This document shows positions 33,401 to 41,207 of a stretch of DNA of 46,875 bases, piece after piece. Position numbers and translations under genes: made by a program. The DNA is from Vulcanimicrobiota bacterium (lineage in GTDB: Bacteria > Vulcanimicrobiota > JAJTBE01), in NCBI GenBank assembly GCA_021107945.1, contig JAIORV010000120.1:1-46875 (forward strand), in the 5' to 3' direction. The notes below the pieces were generated by a model. That model saw only the letters and a program-made list of their open reading frames with translations. It made no database searches and was not told the origin of the DNA. Positions within the stretch are counted from its first letter, which is position 1. Each line of letters starts with the position of its first letter.

Positions 33401-33589
33401 GCATTTACCACAATATTTGCCATGATCCCGCTGGCGGCTTTTCCAAGACCCGGATCAGAAATGTTTCAACCTCTTGCTACGGGTGTAATAGGAGGGCTCT
33501 TTGCCTCAACAGCACTTACTCTACTTGTGATTCCCGTAGTCTATTCAATTTTCGAGGATATTAGTGAAAAAATTTCTCAAAAAAAATAA
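30482..33589 (+). CDS. RND-family efflux transporter permease
   Basis: A 1035-residue inner-membrane proton-driven pump of the AcrB/MdtB type: helix 1, periplasmic porter domain, helices 2-6, second porter domain, helices 7-12. In helix 4 the relay motif reads AIGNIVDASIVVLEN, keeping the first Asp (D400) but with Ala in place of the second. In helix 10, VGIVVSNAIVLLDY has Ser936 where AcrB has Lys940. Such single-Asp relays are known in metal-type RND pumps (CusA VDAA) and in many non-proteobacterial pumps. The start is a GTG overlapping the adaptor stop (GTGA), which implies coupled translation. Drug or metal specificity is not settled. Confidence 0.95.
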   Translation: MNIFSSSVKRPTSVAVIILAIIAIAFVFVSRLNIEAFPQIDIPVISVTTTYKGAGPEEVEDQITIPIEEAVGSISNIEEIESSSSQNLSIVVVRFHYGTNMNTAAADVREKLDRAKKDLPEEAEDPVIGKADPADRPVVQLAMTSKTGDMRRLRSLADNEVKKELEKIGGVSSVKVSGGMERAILVKVDRDKLSALSIPVNKVVSAVAKENANTPLGRITASNLEFGVRSMGELKSPEDFKDILVGMVNGKSIFLKDVAVIKDSHKEVRKISRYNGKQSVTIVVKKNRDANIVVIAEDVKKIVKKINKNLPEGFILKVAYDQSTFIKKAIRNLEETGIQGAILAIIIILIFLGSVRSTLVIGLSIPFSVIATFLLMYFNNLTINMMTLVGFILAIGNIVDASIVVLENIYRHLEMGKEPVTAAIEGAQEVGGAVFGAASTTIIVFVPMFLITGLAGQIFTPLAKTFCFAIFCSFIAAVSVVPMMSSLFLKAEVKSDENRKGFWNLFRRGWDKFFGLLLSIYKGVLKWCISHRAIVVIVAIVLFVISLVMGSRIKTALQGKWDRGDFNVSVETPVGSSLSRTEKVVDDVQKYILREFSQENNSTVTNIGQGPSGSQGAGSTFSVESPRLGGFTVSLVDAEERTRSVYEVQDIVTAKFKNYPGAKIKVEELFSISGKKPVEILIRGNNLDKLSELATNIMNKLEKVEGLKNIDLNFRPGAPEYKIRIDRKKVADLGMGSAEIARILRILLSEDRVSTFREEGNEYDIFVQLPEKQRNSIDKLGSLKIVTPAGKQVPLKEIAKITPSFGPSSITRRDRSRYVSVQADISGDRALSQVIGDVIPIIKEEKFPTGYNWILAGEEQKRQEIFGEMFQVLFLAIIFVYVFLAVQFESFIHPFTIMVAVPLELIGVFGALYITGQTMTMFALLGIIMLVGIVVSNAIVLLDYILSRKRAGMSTREAIMEAAPLRLRPIMMTAFTTIFAMIPLAAFPRPGSEMFQPLATGVIGGLFASTALTLLVIPVVYSIFEDISEKISQKK

Positions 33590-33807
33590 AAAAATAAAAA
33601 GTGTATTTTCAAATATTTGTAAATAAGAGTAATAGATAAGATGAAAACAGGAAGTCTTGAAGGAAAACTTAATTGGACGGAGAATAAATAAGCATAAAAT
33701 TAAAAGGCAGTGAAAATTTAGAATACAGGTTTGTGAAAAATTTATTATAAATGGAAAGTTTTAGAGACTAATCCCCAACCCATCCCCCTATTATACTCAT
33801 AGTAAAA

Positions 33808-33840
33808 AGTCGGATGCCCCCCATCCGACTCTTTTTTTTT
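33808..33840 (+). terminator. Rho-independent terminator of the efflux operon
   Basis: AGTCGGATG (33808-33816) and CATCCGACT (33822-33830) form a perfect 9-bp stem with a five-base C loop, followed by a run of nine T. It lies 219 bases after the permease stop with no gene between; 33590-33807 is AT-rich and featureless. Confidence 0.9.
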
Positions 33841-33844
33841 GTGC

Positions 33845-34162
33845 AAATTAAATTGGGTGCACATGTTTCCTGTCAAAAATATTTATTACTATTCAGATCC
33901 CACCGCCATGTCATTTTTTCACGAAGCTTTCCCTCGATCGGAGCGAAGGATCTCCCGCAAAAGAGCCGCCCACGCTGTCATTCCTTCACGGAGCCTGCCC
34001 TCGAGCGGAGCGAAGGGTTCAAGGACAGGCTCTGAGCGGAAAAAGATCATCTTACTTTATTCGATCAATCCCGGTAAGAATGTATTTTACTTACTTCCGA
34101 TGTATAAATCAGCGAAGGATCTCCTCTCCCGGGTTCTCCTCACAACAATTATTCATATTCTT
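33845..34162. mobile_element. Interrupted, inverted copy of the 381-bp element (copy C)
   Basis: Positions 33845-33926 are the reverse complement of about 26525-26609 including the terminal repeat (ttgggtgcacatgtttcctg), and 34095-34162 matches the complement of about 26450-26520 (atgtataaatcagcgaagga). Between them, 33930-34094 carries a different insert (cttcacggagcctgccctcg, gagcggagcgaagggttc). The distal end of the element is missing. Confidence 0.65.
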
Positions 34163-34289
34163 CGTATTCGGAGCCTGCTCTGAATTTATTTTATGGTGGC
34201 TTCGTGGTAAATACTCCCGGCATCCCCTGCGTTCTCCTCATTTCCTCATTTCCTTAGAGGTATTATTTCTCATTTCCTTATCCGAAGCA
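34163..34289. repeat. 'cctcatttccttagaggta' repeat and degenerate tract
   Basis: Positions 34193-34212 read tggtggcttcgtggtaaata, an end of the degenerate repeat. Positions 34230-34282 are the inverted copy of the 12313-12361 repeat (ctcatttccttagaggtatt then atttctcatttccttatc). Confidence 0.7.
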
Positions 34290-34318
34290 TTGTCACCATC
34301 GCTTCATTATGATATAAT
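34290..34318 (+). promoter_or_regulatory. rlmN promoter
   Basis: TTGTCA (34290-34295), a 17-base spacer and TATAAT (34313-34318), with TG one base before the -10, making an extended element (TGATATAAT). Transcription should start near 34325, about 28 bases before the ATG. This is the best housekeeping-type promoter in the window. Confidence 0.8.
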
Positions 34319-34352
34319 TCACCCCATGATAATAATGAAGCCGGTGATATAA

Positions 34353-35423
34353 ATGGAAATGATAAATTTAAAAGGAAAAACTCAGGAAGAACTCGATGAG
34401 TTCGCAAAATCAATCGGTGAGTCCGCCTTCCGTGGCAGACAACTCTTCAAGTGGATATACCACAGGGGAGAGTCCGATTTTGATAAGATGACTGATATCG
34501 GCAAGGAGCTGAAGAAAAAACTTCGAGAAACCAGCCATGTATCGGTAATCAAGCTTGTTGACAGAGTGACGGCGGATGATAAGAATACAGAGAAATTCCT
34601 CTTTCAACTTGCTGACGGCAATTTAATAGAGTCGGTACTCATGCGATATGAGGAACATTTAGGGTTCGGCAGATGTACCGTCTGTATATCAAGTCAGGTT
34701 GGATGCGCCCAGGGCTGTACATTTTGTGCATCCGGTAAAAACGGGCTTGTCAGGAGCCTTACCGTGAGCGAGATAGTCGATCAGGTCATGCAGGTTCAAA
34801 GCTCCATGAACGACACGGCGGAGAGGGTGACAAATGTTGTTGTCATGGGGATCGGTGAACCACTTGCAAATTTCAAAAATGTGGTAAAGGCAATCGGCCT
34901 CATAAACCACGGAGACGGTATCGCAATAGGGATGAGGCATATAGCGGTATCCACGGTTGGAATTCCCCGCATGATGAAAAAACTTGCCGACGAGAAGCTA
35001 AGCATCCGTTTTGCCGTGTCCCTCCACGCGCCCGACAACGAGACGAGAAGCAAGATTATACCGGCAAATAGAAAGTACCCCGTAGAAAGCATCATTGATG
35101 CAAGCAAGTATTACCAGAAAGTTACAGGAAGGCGTATTACTTTCGAATATATGTTAATCGATGGATTGAACGACTCCCTGGACCAGGCAAAGATGCTGGG
35201 AAAACTCCTGCGGGGGATACATGCAATGATCAACCTCATACCGTTGAATCCCGTGAAGGAGAGCCCATATAAAAGACCCGCAAGAAATCGCTGTTATCAA
35301 TTTGCAAAAGAAGTAGAGAAATTCGGCCACAAGGTCATATTCAGGAATGAGCGAGGGACGAGTATTGACGCGGCATGCGGTCAATTGAGGAATAGAATGA
35401 CGGAGAAGGAAAAAGGAAGTTAA
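34353..35423 (+). CDS. rlmN: 23S rRNA (adenine-2503-C2)-methyltransferase RlmN
   Basis: A 356-residue radical SAM methylase acting on A2503 of 23S rRNA and A37 of some tRNAs. The N-terminal helical part has FRGRQLFKWIYHRGESDFDK. The cluster ligands are C118, C122 and C125 in VGCAQGCTFCASGKNG. The catalytic tail cysteine is C342 in SIDAACGQLRNR. Other family marks: VVVMGIGEPLANFKNVVKAI, RHIAVSTVGIPRMMKKLA, RFAVSLHAPDNETRSKIIP and the closing NERGTSIDAACGQL. A second ATG six bases downstream is an alternative start. The last codons and the region just after the stop grade into a dispersed repeat. Confidence 0.96.
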   Translation: MEMINLKGKTQEELDEFAKSIGESAFRGRQLFKWIYHRGESDFDKMTDIGKELKKKLRETSHVSVIKLVDRVTADDKNTEKFLFQLADGNLIESVLMRYEEHLGFGRCTVCISSQVGCAQGCTFCASGKNGLVRSLTVSEIVDQVMQVQSSMNDTAERVTNVVVMGIGEPLANFKNVVKAIGLINHGDGIAIGMRHIAVSTVGIPRMMKKLADEKLSIRFAVSLHAPDNETRSKIIPANRKYPVESIIDASKYYQKVTGRRITFEYMLIDGLNDSLDQAKMLGKLLRGIHAMINLIPLNPVKESPYKRPARNRCYQFAKEVEKFGHKVIFRNERGTSIDAACGQLRNRMTEKEKGS

Positions 35424-35603
35424 AGAAATGAGGGTTAATACCTCTAAGGAAATAAGGAAATGATGAAAAAGAAGGCTGGAAGCCGGTTTCCCGCCTCTCG
35501 ATTCCCATTTCCCATTTCCCACTTCCATATTGTGAGGAAGGAAATTGTCGGAATATCATCCAAGAAACATTCAGAAACAACCACCTCTAAAGGAGCGATT
35601 TTC
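35424..35603. repeat. Repeat tract upstream of the dehydrogenase
   Basis: Positions 35424-35466 are a 'cctctaaggaaataagg' repeat copy. Positions 35490-35525 are a tttcccatttcccatttccc tract. Both are read through by an in-frame extension of the next gene, which I reject as coding. AAGGAG at 35590-35595 is the true ribosome site of the gene at 35604. Confidence 0.7.
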
Positions 35604-36998
35604 ATGGAACAAATATTCGATTTTGATCTTCTCATAATAGGATCGGGAACCGGGGGGTATGTGGCGGCAATAAGGGCGTCCCAACTCGGATTGAAAACAG
35701 CGGTTGTTGAAAAGGACAAACCCGGAGGAGTATGCTTGAACTGGGGATGTATTCCCTCAAAGTCACTCATACATCAGGCGGAAACCTACGGGTCTATCCA
35801 CGGGCTCGAAAAAATGGGGCTAAAGGTTGATGTGAGCGGATTCGATTACTGCAAAGTTTACAAGAAATCGAGAAAAACCTCCGAGACACTTTCCAGGGGG
35901 ATAACATATCTCTTAAATAAGAACAATATTGAATTTATCAAGGGTGAAGCCAAAATTGTAAGAAATCACGAGATTATTGTGAACGGTGAAAAGAAAATCA
36001 CGGGAAAGAATATCATTGTCGCCACGGGATCCAGGGCGAGAGAGATCCCGTCCTTTCCCATCGACGAGGATACAGTGCTTTCATCGACAGGCGCGCTGAT
36101 GATGCAGGAACTTCCAGAAACAATGCTCATCCTGGGCGCGGGGGCTATCGGCGTGGAGTTCGCCCATATATTTAACGCATTCGGCGTGAAGATTCACCTG
36201 GTGGAGATGTTGGATCAGATTCTCCCCCTTGAGGATGCCGAAACCGCAGCCGTTCTAAACAGGGAGTTCAGGAAGAGAAAGATAAAGATATACACGGGGA
36301 CGAAAGCTTCATCCATGGAGAAAAAGGATGATGTGATCGAGGTTGTTCTGGAGGCAAAAGACGGAAAACAAAAAATAGTAGAGGTTGAGAAAATTCTTGT
36401 CGCCGTGGGACGCACTCCCAATAGCGAAAACCTGGGACTGGAAAACGTGGGGATAAAGACGGATAGAGGATTCATCCCTGTGGGGGACTATTACAAAACA
36501 GTGGTGCCGGAAATATTTGCCGTCGGCGATGTCATCGAATCATCCCAGCTTGCGCATGTCGCTTCGAAAGAGGGAGAGATTGCGGTGGAGTATATGGCGG
36601 GGTTGAAACCGGAGTCAAGAATTGACCCCGATACCATCCCCGGAGCGGTTTATTGTGAGCCACAAGTGGGAAGCTTCGGTCCCACAGAGTCAAAACTCCA
36701 GGAAACGGAAGTAAAATATGAGAAATTCGTGTTTCCATACAGGGGAGCGGGGAAATCAGTGGCAATCGAAAAACCCGCAGGACTGGCGAAGGTTCTTGTG
36801 AATCCCGATACTCACGAGATTCTCGGCGCATCGGTTGTGGGAGCGGAAGCTACGGAGATTATCCACGAGCTTCTCCTGGCGAAATCAGCCAAGCTTCTGC
36901 CCCGTGATATCGCAGAGATGATCCATGCTCACCCGACGCTCTCCGAGGTAAATATGGAGCTTATGAGGGGAATCGAGGGATGGGCGATACATGTATGA
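35604..36998 (+). CDS. lpdA: Dihydrolipoamide dehydrogenase (E3)
   Basis: A 464-residue FAD-dependent disulfide oxidoreductase that reoxidises the lipoyl groups of 2-oxoacid dehydrogenase or glycine-cleavage complexes with NAD+. FAD site: LLIIGSGTGGYVAAIRASQL (from residue 9). Redox pair: GGVCLNWGCIPSK (C44, C49). NAD site: MLILGAGAIGVEFAHIF. FAD second motif: IFAVGDVIESSQLAHVASKE. Catalytic His-Glu: HAHPTLSE (H443, E448). The start at 35604 is supported by AAGGAG eight bases upstream; an upstream in-frame ATG at 35460 would add 48 residues encoded by repeats. No E1, E2 or H-protein gene is nearby. Confidence 0.94.
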   Translation: MEQIFDFDLLIIGSGTGGYVAAIRASQLGLKTAVVEKDKPGGVCLNWGCIPSKSLIHQAETYGSIHGLEKMGLKVDVSGFDYCKVYKKSRKTSETLSRGITYLLNKNNIEFIKGEAKIVRNHEIIVNGEKKITGKNIIVATGSRAREIPSFPIDEDTVLSSTGALMMQELPETMLILGAGAIGVEFAHIFNAFGVKIHLVEMLDQILPLEDAETAAVLNREFRKRKIKIYTGTKASSMEKKDDVIEVVLEAKDGKQKIVEVEKILVAVGRTPNSENLGLENVGIKTDRGFIPVGDYYKTVVPEIFAVGDVIESSQLAHVASKEGEIAVEYMAGLKPESRIDPDTIPGAVYCEPQVGSFGPTESKLQETEVKYEKFVFPYRGAGKSVAIEKPAGLAKVLVNPDTHEILGASVVGAEATEIIHELLLAKSAKLLPRDIAEMIHAHPTLSEVNMELMRGIEGWAIHV

Positions 36999-37147
36999 CT
37001 GACGGGAAAAGGGAAAGGGGAAAGGGGAAACGGGAAATAGAAAGGGGAAGGGGGAAATAGGAATAAGGATAATGGATCCATTTTCCAATTTCTTTTTTCT
37101 TTTATTCCTTTGTGGTCTTTGCGGTGAAAAAACAAATCTGCCATCCG
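36999..37147. repeat. Purine-rich 'gggaaagggg' tract and degenerate repeat
   Basis: Positions 37002-37055 are gggaaaagggaaaggggaaa-type tandem units. Positions 37104-37127 are cctttgtggtctttgcggtg. Positions 37143-37168 are gttatccgttatccgttatc units (period 8) that run into the 3' end of the DtxR-type gene. Confidence 0.7.
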
Positions 37148-37900
37148 TTATCCGTTATCCGTTATCCTCTTCACATATATCTCGGAAACCAGGGCATGAT
37201 CCATTGCTATCTCGGTTTCGTCCACATGAATCACGACTGTGGGCAGTTTCTGATTTACCGTGACAATTCCCTCCGGGTTAATTCCCAGGGATGAGAGTCT
37301 TCTAAGGCGTCTTCTGTCCTTTGTGGCAATGAATACAATTCTTCCCTTTTCCCCCGGCATAAGATCCACCAGGGGAATTACAAGAGGCGTTATTGTTTTT
37401 GTCAGTTTTTTACAGCATTCCCCCGGCGGTATGGGCCTTCCGTGGGGGCATGTGGATGGATGCCCCAGGAATGAGCATATAGAATCCGTGACCTCCTCGC
37501 TCAGGATATGCTCAAACTGACATGACGGTGCCTCGATTCTCCCCCGGGGAATATCAAAGAGATCCGTCAACATTCTTTCAGTGAGGCGATGTCTTCTTAT
37601 CAGGTCGCGAGCGTGTTTCTCCCCGCCATCCGTGAAAGTGACATGACCTTCCTTTAAATATATCAGATTCATTTTTTTCAGCCTGTCGAGATTATCAAGA
37701 ATTACATTCCCCGCTCCGGATTCTCTGTAATGATTTTCCGTAACCTTACCCTTTTCCCTGAGTACCCATATTGTTTCCAGAAGCTCATCAATCTCGGTGT
37801 CTATTTCAACAGCATGGTGCTTGCATATATCACAAAGTGGGCTTTCCAGGCTTTGATCCCGCTCGTCTTTGTCGATCATTCCTTCACCGTTTCCTTTCAT
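37148..37900 (-). CDS. DtxR-family metal-dependent repressor with FeoA-like domain
   Basis: A 250-residue iron/manganese-dependent regulator. A short N-terminal CDICKHH segment (residues 23-29) is followed by a winged helix (about 34-95), then the metal-binding dimerisation domain. There CQFEH (C127, E130, H131) matches DtxR's primary site, and H104/E108 in RHRLTERM match the ancillary site; the DtxR His98 equivalent is Glu here. The family motif CPHGRPIP follows at 151-158. Residues 172-246 form a FeoA/SH3-like domain (VDLMPGEKGRIVFIATK, LSSLGINPEG). The neighbouring FeoB lacks a separate FeoA gene. A second ATG at 37879 is a possible start. It probably represses the ferrous-iron locus when Fe2+ is plentiful. 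Confidence 0.9.
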   Translation of the reverse strand: MKGNGEGMIDKDERDQSLESPLCDICKHHAVEIDTEIDELLETIWVLREKGKVTENHYRESGAGNVILDNLDRLKKMNLIYLKEGHVTFTDGGEKHARDLIRRHRLTERMLTDLFDIPRGRIEAPSCQFEHILSEEVTDSICSFLGHPSTCPHGRPIPPGECCKKLTKTITPLVIPLVDLMPGEKGRIVFIATKDRRRLRRLSSLGINPEGIVTVNQKLPTVVIHVDETEIAMDHALVSEIYVKRITDNG

Positions 37901-37914
37901 TGTAAAGAGTGTTG

Positions 37915-37929
37915 ATAATCGTTATTATA
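37915..37929 (-). promoter_or_regulatory. Putative -10 box overlapped by an inverted repeat upstream of the DtxR gene
   Basis: ATAAT and ATTAT (37915-37928) form an inverted repeat with a four-base centre. On the minus strand a TATAAT (37929-37924) overlaps it, placing transcription start near 37917. An AT-rich inverted repeat over the -10 fits autoregulation by a metal-dependent repressor. No convincing -35 is seen. Confidence 0.4.
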
Positions 37930-38069
37930 ATGAAAATTTCCAGATATGTATGTGATTGTCCTTTAAGGGTATCCTCCTGTTTGTCGTTTGATAGTACACC
38001 TCTTGATTTGGGTGGAAGCCGGTCTCCCGACCAGTCTGGAAATGGTATGAAATCGAACTGTTTGTAGGG

Positions 38070-38128
38070 GTGGCATCTTGCCACGAAAATCGAGGCTGGA
38101 AGCCTCTCCTACAGTGGGAGGTCTGAAT
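38070..38128. repeat. Two hairpin repeats, one shared with 3618-3660
   Basis: GTGGCATCTTGCCAC (38070-38084) is a short hairpin. Positions 38086-38128 (aaaatcgaggctggaagcct then ctcctacagtgggaggtctg) are an inverted near-identical copy of 3618-3660. The sequence ends just before the stop of the zinc-ribbon gene. Confidence 0.75.
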
Positions 38129-38130
38129 AT

Positions 38131-38331
38131 TTACGAATCGGAATTACTTTTCCCGGAAAAAACATCTTTAAACCACTTGATTATTTTCGACTCTCCCGTG
38201 ATTTTATAACCACAATTCGGGCAGCAAAACTTTGAGCATCCACTACATAGCTTTGTGTCACTGCAGTAGCACGTGGCATCTTCCATGTTGAATTTGTACC
38301 CGCACAGGGGGCATTTCATTTCATCTGTCAT
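38131..38331 (-). CDS. Small cysteine-rich zinc-ribbon protein
   Basis: A 66-residue protein with nine cysteines. CPLCGYKF (C7, C10) and CPNCGYKI (C37, C40) look like the two knuckles of one or two zinc ribbons; between them CYCSDTKLCSGCSKFC adds five more cysteines (21, 23, 29, 32, 36). The C-terminal 20 residues are basic and amphipathic (IIKWFKDVF). It lies on the same strand between feoB and the DtxR-type regulator. The density of metal-type ligands suggests Fe or Zn binding, perhaps a role in Feo function like FeoC, but it is not a recognised FeoC. No clear ribosome site precedes the ATG. Confidence 0.7.
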   Translation of the reverse strand: MTDEMKCPLCGYKFNMEDATCYCSDTKLCSGCSKFCCPNCGYKITGESKIIKWFKDVFSGKSNSDS

Positions 38332-38570
38332 AACTGTTCAATCCCATTGTTTTTTATTGCAAAAGCCTGCCCTGAATTCATTTCAGGGAATCTTTTCAGG
38401 GTACGCTGAGATCACTGAAACAAATTCAGTGCGGCGCAGAGGATTAGAAGCATTGTCTGCCATTCATTAAATTCTGAATGCCAATTTTCAAGTATGAAAA
38501 CTAAATTATCTCAAAGATCTACTCTTTTCCTTCCTCTGCGATCTCTGCGGTGAATAGTAACCTTCCGACA
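38332..38570. repeat. Hairpin and degenerate repeat between feoB and the zinc-ribbon gene
   Basis: CCCTGAATTCATTTCAGGG (38370-38388) is a perfect 7-bp stem. A related inexact pair, actgaaacaaattcagt (38414-38430), follows. Positions 38529-38557 read cctctgcgatctctgcggtg, the degenerate repeat. No gene is visible. Confidence 0.65.
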
Positions 38571-40562
38571 TTATAAAACCACTCCCAGGGCATTTAATGC
38601 AAAGTTAAGGAGTCCGCCCACAATAAACGCGAAAGTGAAGACAAAGGCCGCCACAGCTACGGCGGTCTTCAGTCCTTTCTCCTTGATAATAACAAACATC
38701 TGAGCGACACAGGGGAGGAAAAGAGTAATTGTTACCATGCTGACAAGAATCTGGTTGTTGCTCAACATTCCTTTCCTTGCCATTTCCAGCAATCCCGCCG
38801 CTCCGTAATCTCTTCGAAGAAATCCCATCATGAACGAATCTGTGACTTCCGGGGGAAGTGAGAGGATTTTCGCCATAACGGGAGCCGCCATATCGCGGAT
38901 AATCTGGAGAATACCCACTTTATCAATAAAAAACAGGAATAACGTCGCCAGGAGGAAAATGGGGACAGCTTCCCTGAGATACCATTCAATCCGGGCAAGT
39001 GTCTTGACGGCGATATTCTTCAAGCTTGGAAACCTCAGAGGCGGAATTTCGAGGATAAAATCGGATGTCTCCCCGGGAATCAGCTTGTTGGCGATAAATC
39101 CCACCAGTATCATCGATCCCAGGACAATAAAGAGCCATATGAAAAAGGCGTATGATTTCAACCCTGCAAGCATCCCCATTATTAAGCCCAGTTGAGCGGA
39201 GCATGGCACCCCCAGGGCAAGCAGAAGAATCACGAGCATTCTCTCTTTTGGCGAATCAAGTATCCTTGCGGATATTGTAGCCATAGCTCCGCATCCCAGT
39301 CCCAGTATCAGGGGAAGCACCGCTTTGCCGTTCAACCCCGCCCATTTGCATACGCGGTTTGCTATTATTGCAAGACGGGGAAGGTAGCCCGAGTCCTCGA
39401 GGATTCCAAAGAAAAAGAAAAAGGCGGCCACAATGGGCAGGACAATTGCGATGGCATAAGTTATCCCCACGGATATGAGTCCATATTCGCCCACAAGTAA
39501 ATCCTGAACAAATTTTATCGGTATTATTGATTCCAGTACCCTTGCTATGAAAGGATTGATTATTCCGGTACCCTCGACAGCGTTCCCGAATACCGTTCCC
39601 ATAAAGAAATCGACAACTGTGCCGGCCGCAAATTTTCCTACGAAAAAGTACATTAAAGTAAGCACTGCGATCAAGATAGGCACTCCCCATACAGGATGCA
39701 TACATATCCTGCCCGCATTGTACATGAATCCCTTTCGGGGAGCTTTCTCAATAACTGCAACTTCTTTTATTAACCGGTCGGTATTTTGAAGTCTTTCCTT
39801 GTTAATAACAATTTCCAGGGGATCCGGGTATCTTTTTCTTGTATCTCTTATTATCCCCTGTATCTCTTCCCTGCCTTGCGGCGTTAACTTTTCATCAAGC
39901 CATTTGTTTAACGACATATCCTCGGACAGGAGCATGATCGCAACCGAGCGTTTCGAAATGGGAAAATCGGGAAGGTAGCCCTCGATTTTTTTTACCGCGT
40001 CTTCGATGAAGGGATCATATTTGAATTCATAAGTCGAGACATCAGCTTTTTCAATAGCGGGAAGGATTTTGTCGGTTCCTGTTCTTGATATTGCCACGGT
40101 CGGAAAAACCTGTGTCCCGAGCATTTTCGACAGCTTCTTGAAATCAATATTTATTCGCCTTTCCCGGGCCTCGTCCATCATATTCATCACGAGGATAAAA
40201 GGGATCTTCATCTCTGCAAGTTGAAGCGTGATAAGGAGAGTTCGGGCAAGGTTCTTTGAATCCGCTACCTGAATAATGACACTGTCCTTCTCCTCGAAGA
40301 GAATATCACGGGTTACAACCTCGTCCGTTGACATGGGCAGGAGGTTGGCAATACCCGGCGTGTCAATCACTTGGTATTTATTGCCGTGGAATCCGGCGTT
40401 TCCTCTTGATATCTCCACCGTTGTCCCGGGGTAGTTTGAAACCACAACATATTGTCCCGTGAGAATTCCAAAAATGACGCTTTTTCCCACGTTCGGATTG
40501 CCGATTAATATAATATTTTTGATTTGCTCTTCACTTTTCTTTTTTTGTTTAATGAATGACAT
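38571..40562 (-). CDS. feoB: Ferrous iron transporter FeoB
   Basis: A 663-residue inner-membrane Fe2+ transporter. The N-terminal G domain shows G1 GNPNVGKS (21-28), G2 region VVVSNYPGTTVEISRG, G3 DTPG, and G4 NMMDEA. A helical spacer (about 165-270) follows. The membrane part has the duplicated Gate motifs FFFGILEDSGYLPRLA, then LILGLGCGAMATISAR with the conserved GCG cysteine, LGVPCSAQLGLIMG, and later LFLPCVAQMFVI. AAGG lies about eight bases before the ATG. There is no separate feoA, but the downstream regulator carries a FeoA-like domain. This is the main ferrous-iron uptake system in the window and fits an anoxic or reduced habitat. Confidence 0.95.
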   Translation of the reverse strand: MSFIKQKKKSEEQIKNIILIGNPNVGKSVIFGILTGQYVVVSNYPGTTVEISRGNAGFHGNKYQVIDTPGIANLLPMSTDEVVTRDILFEEKDSVIIQVADSKNLARTLLITLQLAEMKIPFILVMNMMDEARERRINIDFKKLSKMLGTQVFPTVAISRTGTDKILPAIEKADVSTYEFKYDPFIEDAVKKIEGYLPDFPISKRSVAIMLLSEDMSLNKWLDEKLTPQGREEIQGIIRDTRKRYPDPLEIVINKERLQNTDRLIKEVAVIEKAPRKGFMYNAGRICMHPVWGVPILIAVLTLMYFFVGKFAAGTVVDFFMGTVFGNAVEGTGIINPFIARVLESIIPIKFVQDLLVGEYGLISVGITYAIAIVLPIVAAFFFFFGILEDSGYLPRLAIIANRVCKWAGLNGKAVLPLILGLGCGAMATISARILDSPKERMLVILLLALGVPCSAQLGLIMGMLAGLKSYAFFIWLFIVLGSMILVGFIANKLIPGETSDFILEIPPLRFPSLKNIAVKTLARIEWYLREAVPIFLLATLFLFFIDKVGILQIIRDMAAPVMAKILSLPPEVTDSFMMGFLRRDYGAAGLLEMARKGMLSNNQILVSMVTITLFLPCVAQMFVIIKEKGLKTAVAVAAFVFTFAFIVGGLLNFALNALGVVL

Positions 40563-41207
40563 TTTATCTACCTTATAAAATTTATGTTAATATTCACCGC
40601 AGAAGCCTGCGGTGAATTTGTTTCAGAGTTCACAGAGATTTAAACGAGATAGACATTAAAGTGCGGAGTATAATATTTGTTAAACTTCTGTTATGTTGTT
40701 TTATTATCTGAGGTATTAAGAAATCCTTTTTGAAATTGACATTTATTCTCAAAATAACCTGAAAGTGGTTTTTAATGAAGAGATCGCAGAGTCCGCAGAG
40801 TATAAGCGGAGAAAAAATATTGGTTACTCCGACAAAGATGTTAGAAGAGGGAAAAATGAAACGGGAAAAGGGAAAAAAGGAAAATACTGTGATTTTGAGG
40901 TTTTTTGATACCCTCACCTCGCAGGTCTGGAAGAAAAGAAATGCCTGAAACTGTCATTCCGAACTTGTTTCGGAATCCAATAACAACGACACCGTTTGAT
41001 TAATAGATCCTGAAACAAGTTCAGGATGACGAATTCAAGCCATTCTGCCTAAAGAATGCGTAACTCCTGTTAGAATTTTAATAAAACCGCAAACCTGCAA
41101 AGAACCCTGGCCTTCGCCAAGGCAGGCGCAAAAAAAATATTTTTACCTTTGTGGTCTTTGCGATGAAAAAAATGTCATTAATAACTATAAACAGCTTAAT
41201 GAGTAGC
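40563..41207. repeat. 645-bp gap with several dispersed repeats
   Basis: Positions 40592-40637 (ttcaccgcagaagcctgcgg then tgaa) form a hairpin variant of the degenerate repeat. Positions 40783-40815 read gagatcgcagagtccgcaga. Positions 40855-40885 are a purine tract. Positions 40954-41031 hold gtcattccgaacttgtttcg and its facing arm cctgaaacaagttcaggatg, followed by gcgtaactcctg (41049-41060), the end sequence of the 7014-7133 element. Positions 41088-41170 include gccttcgccaaggcaggcg and tttgtggtctttgcgatg. No gene is seen. Confidence 0.75.

Noticed and set aside
35460-35603. 48-residue N-terminal extension of the dihydrolipoamide dehydrogenase
   Set aside because: It is encoded by 'tttcccatttccc' repeats and precedes a well-formed AAGGAG and the normal family N-terminus.
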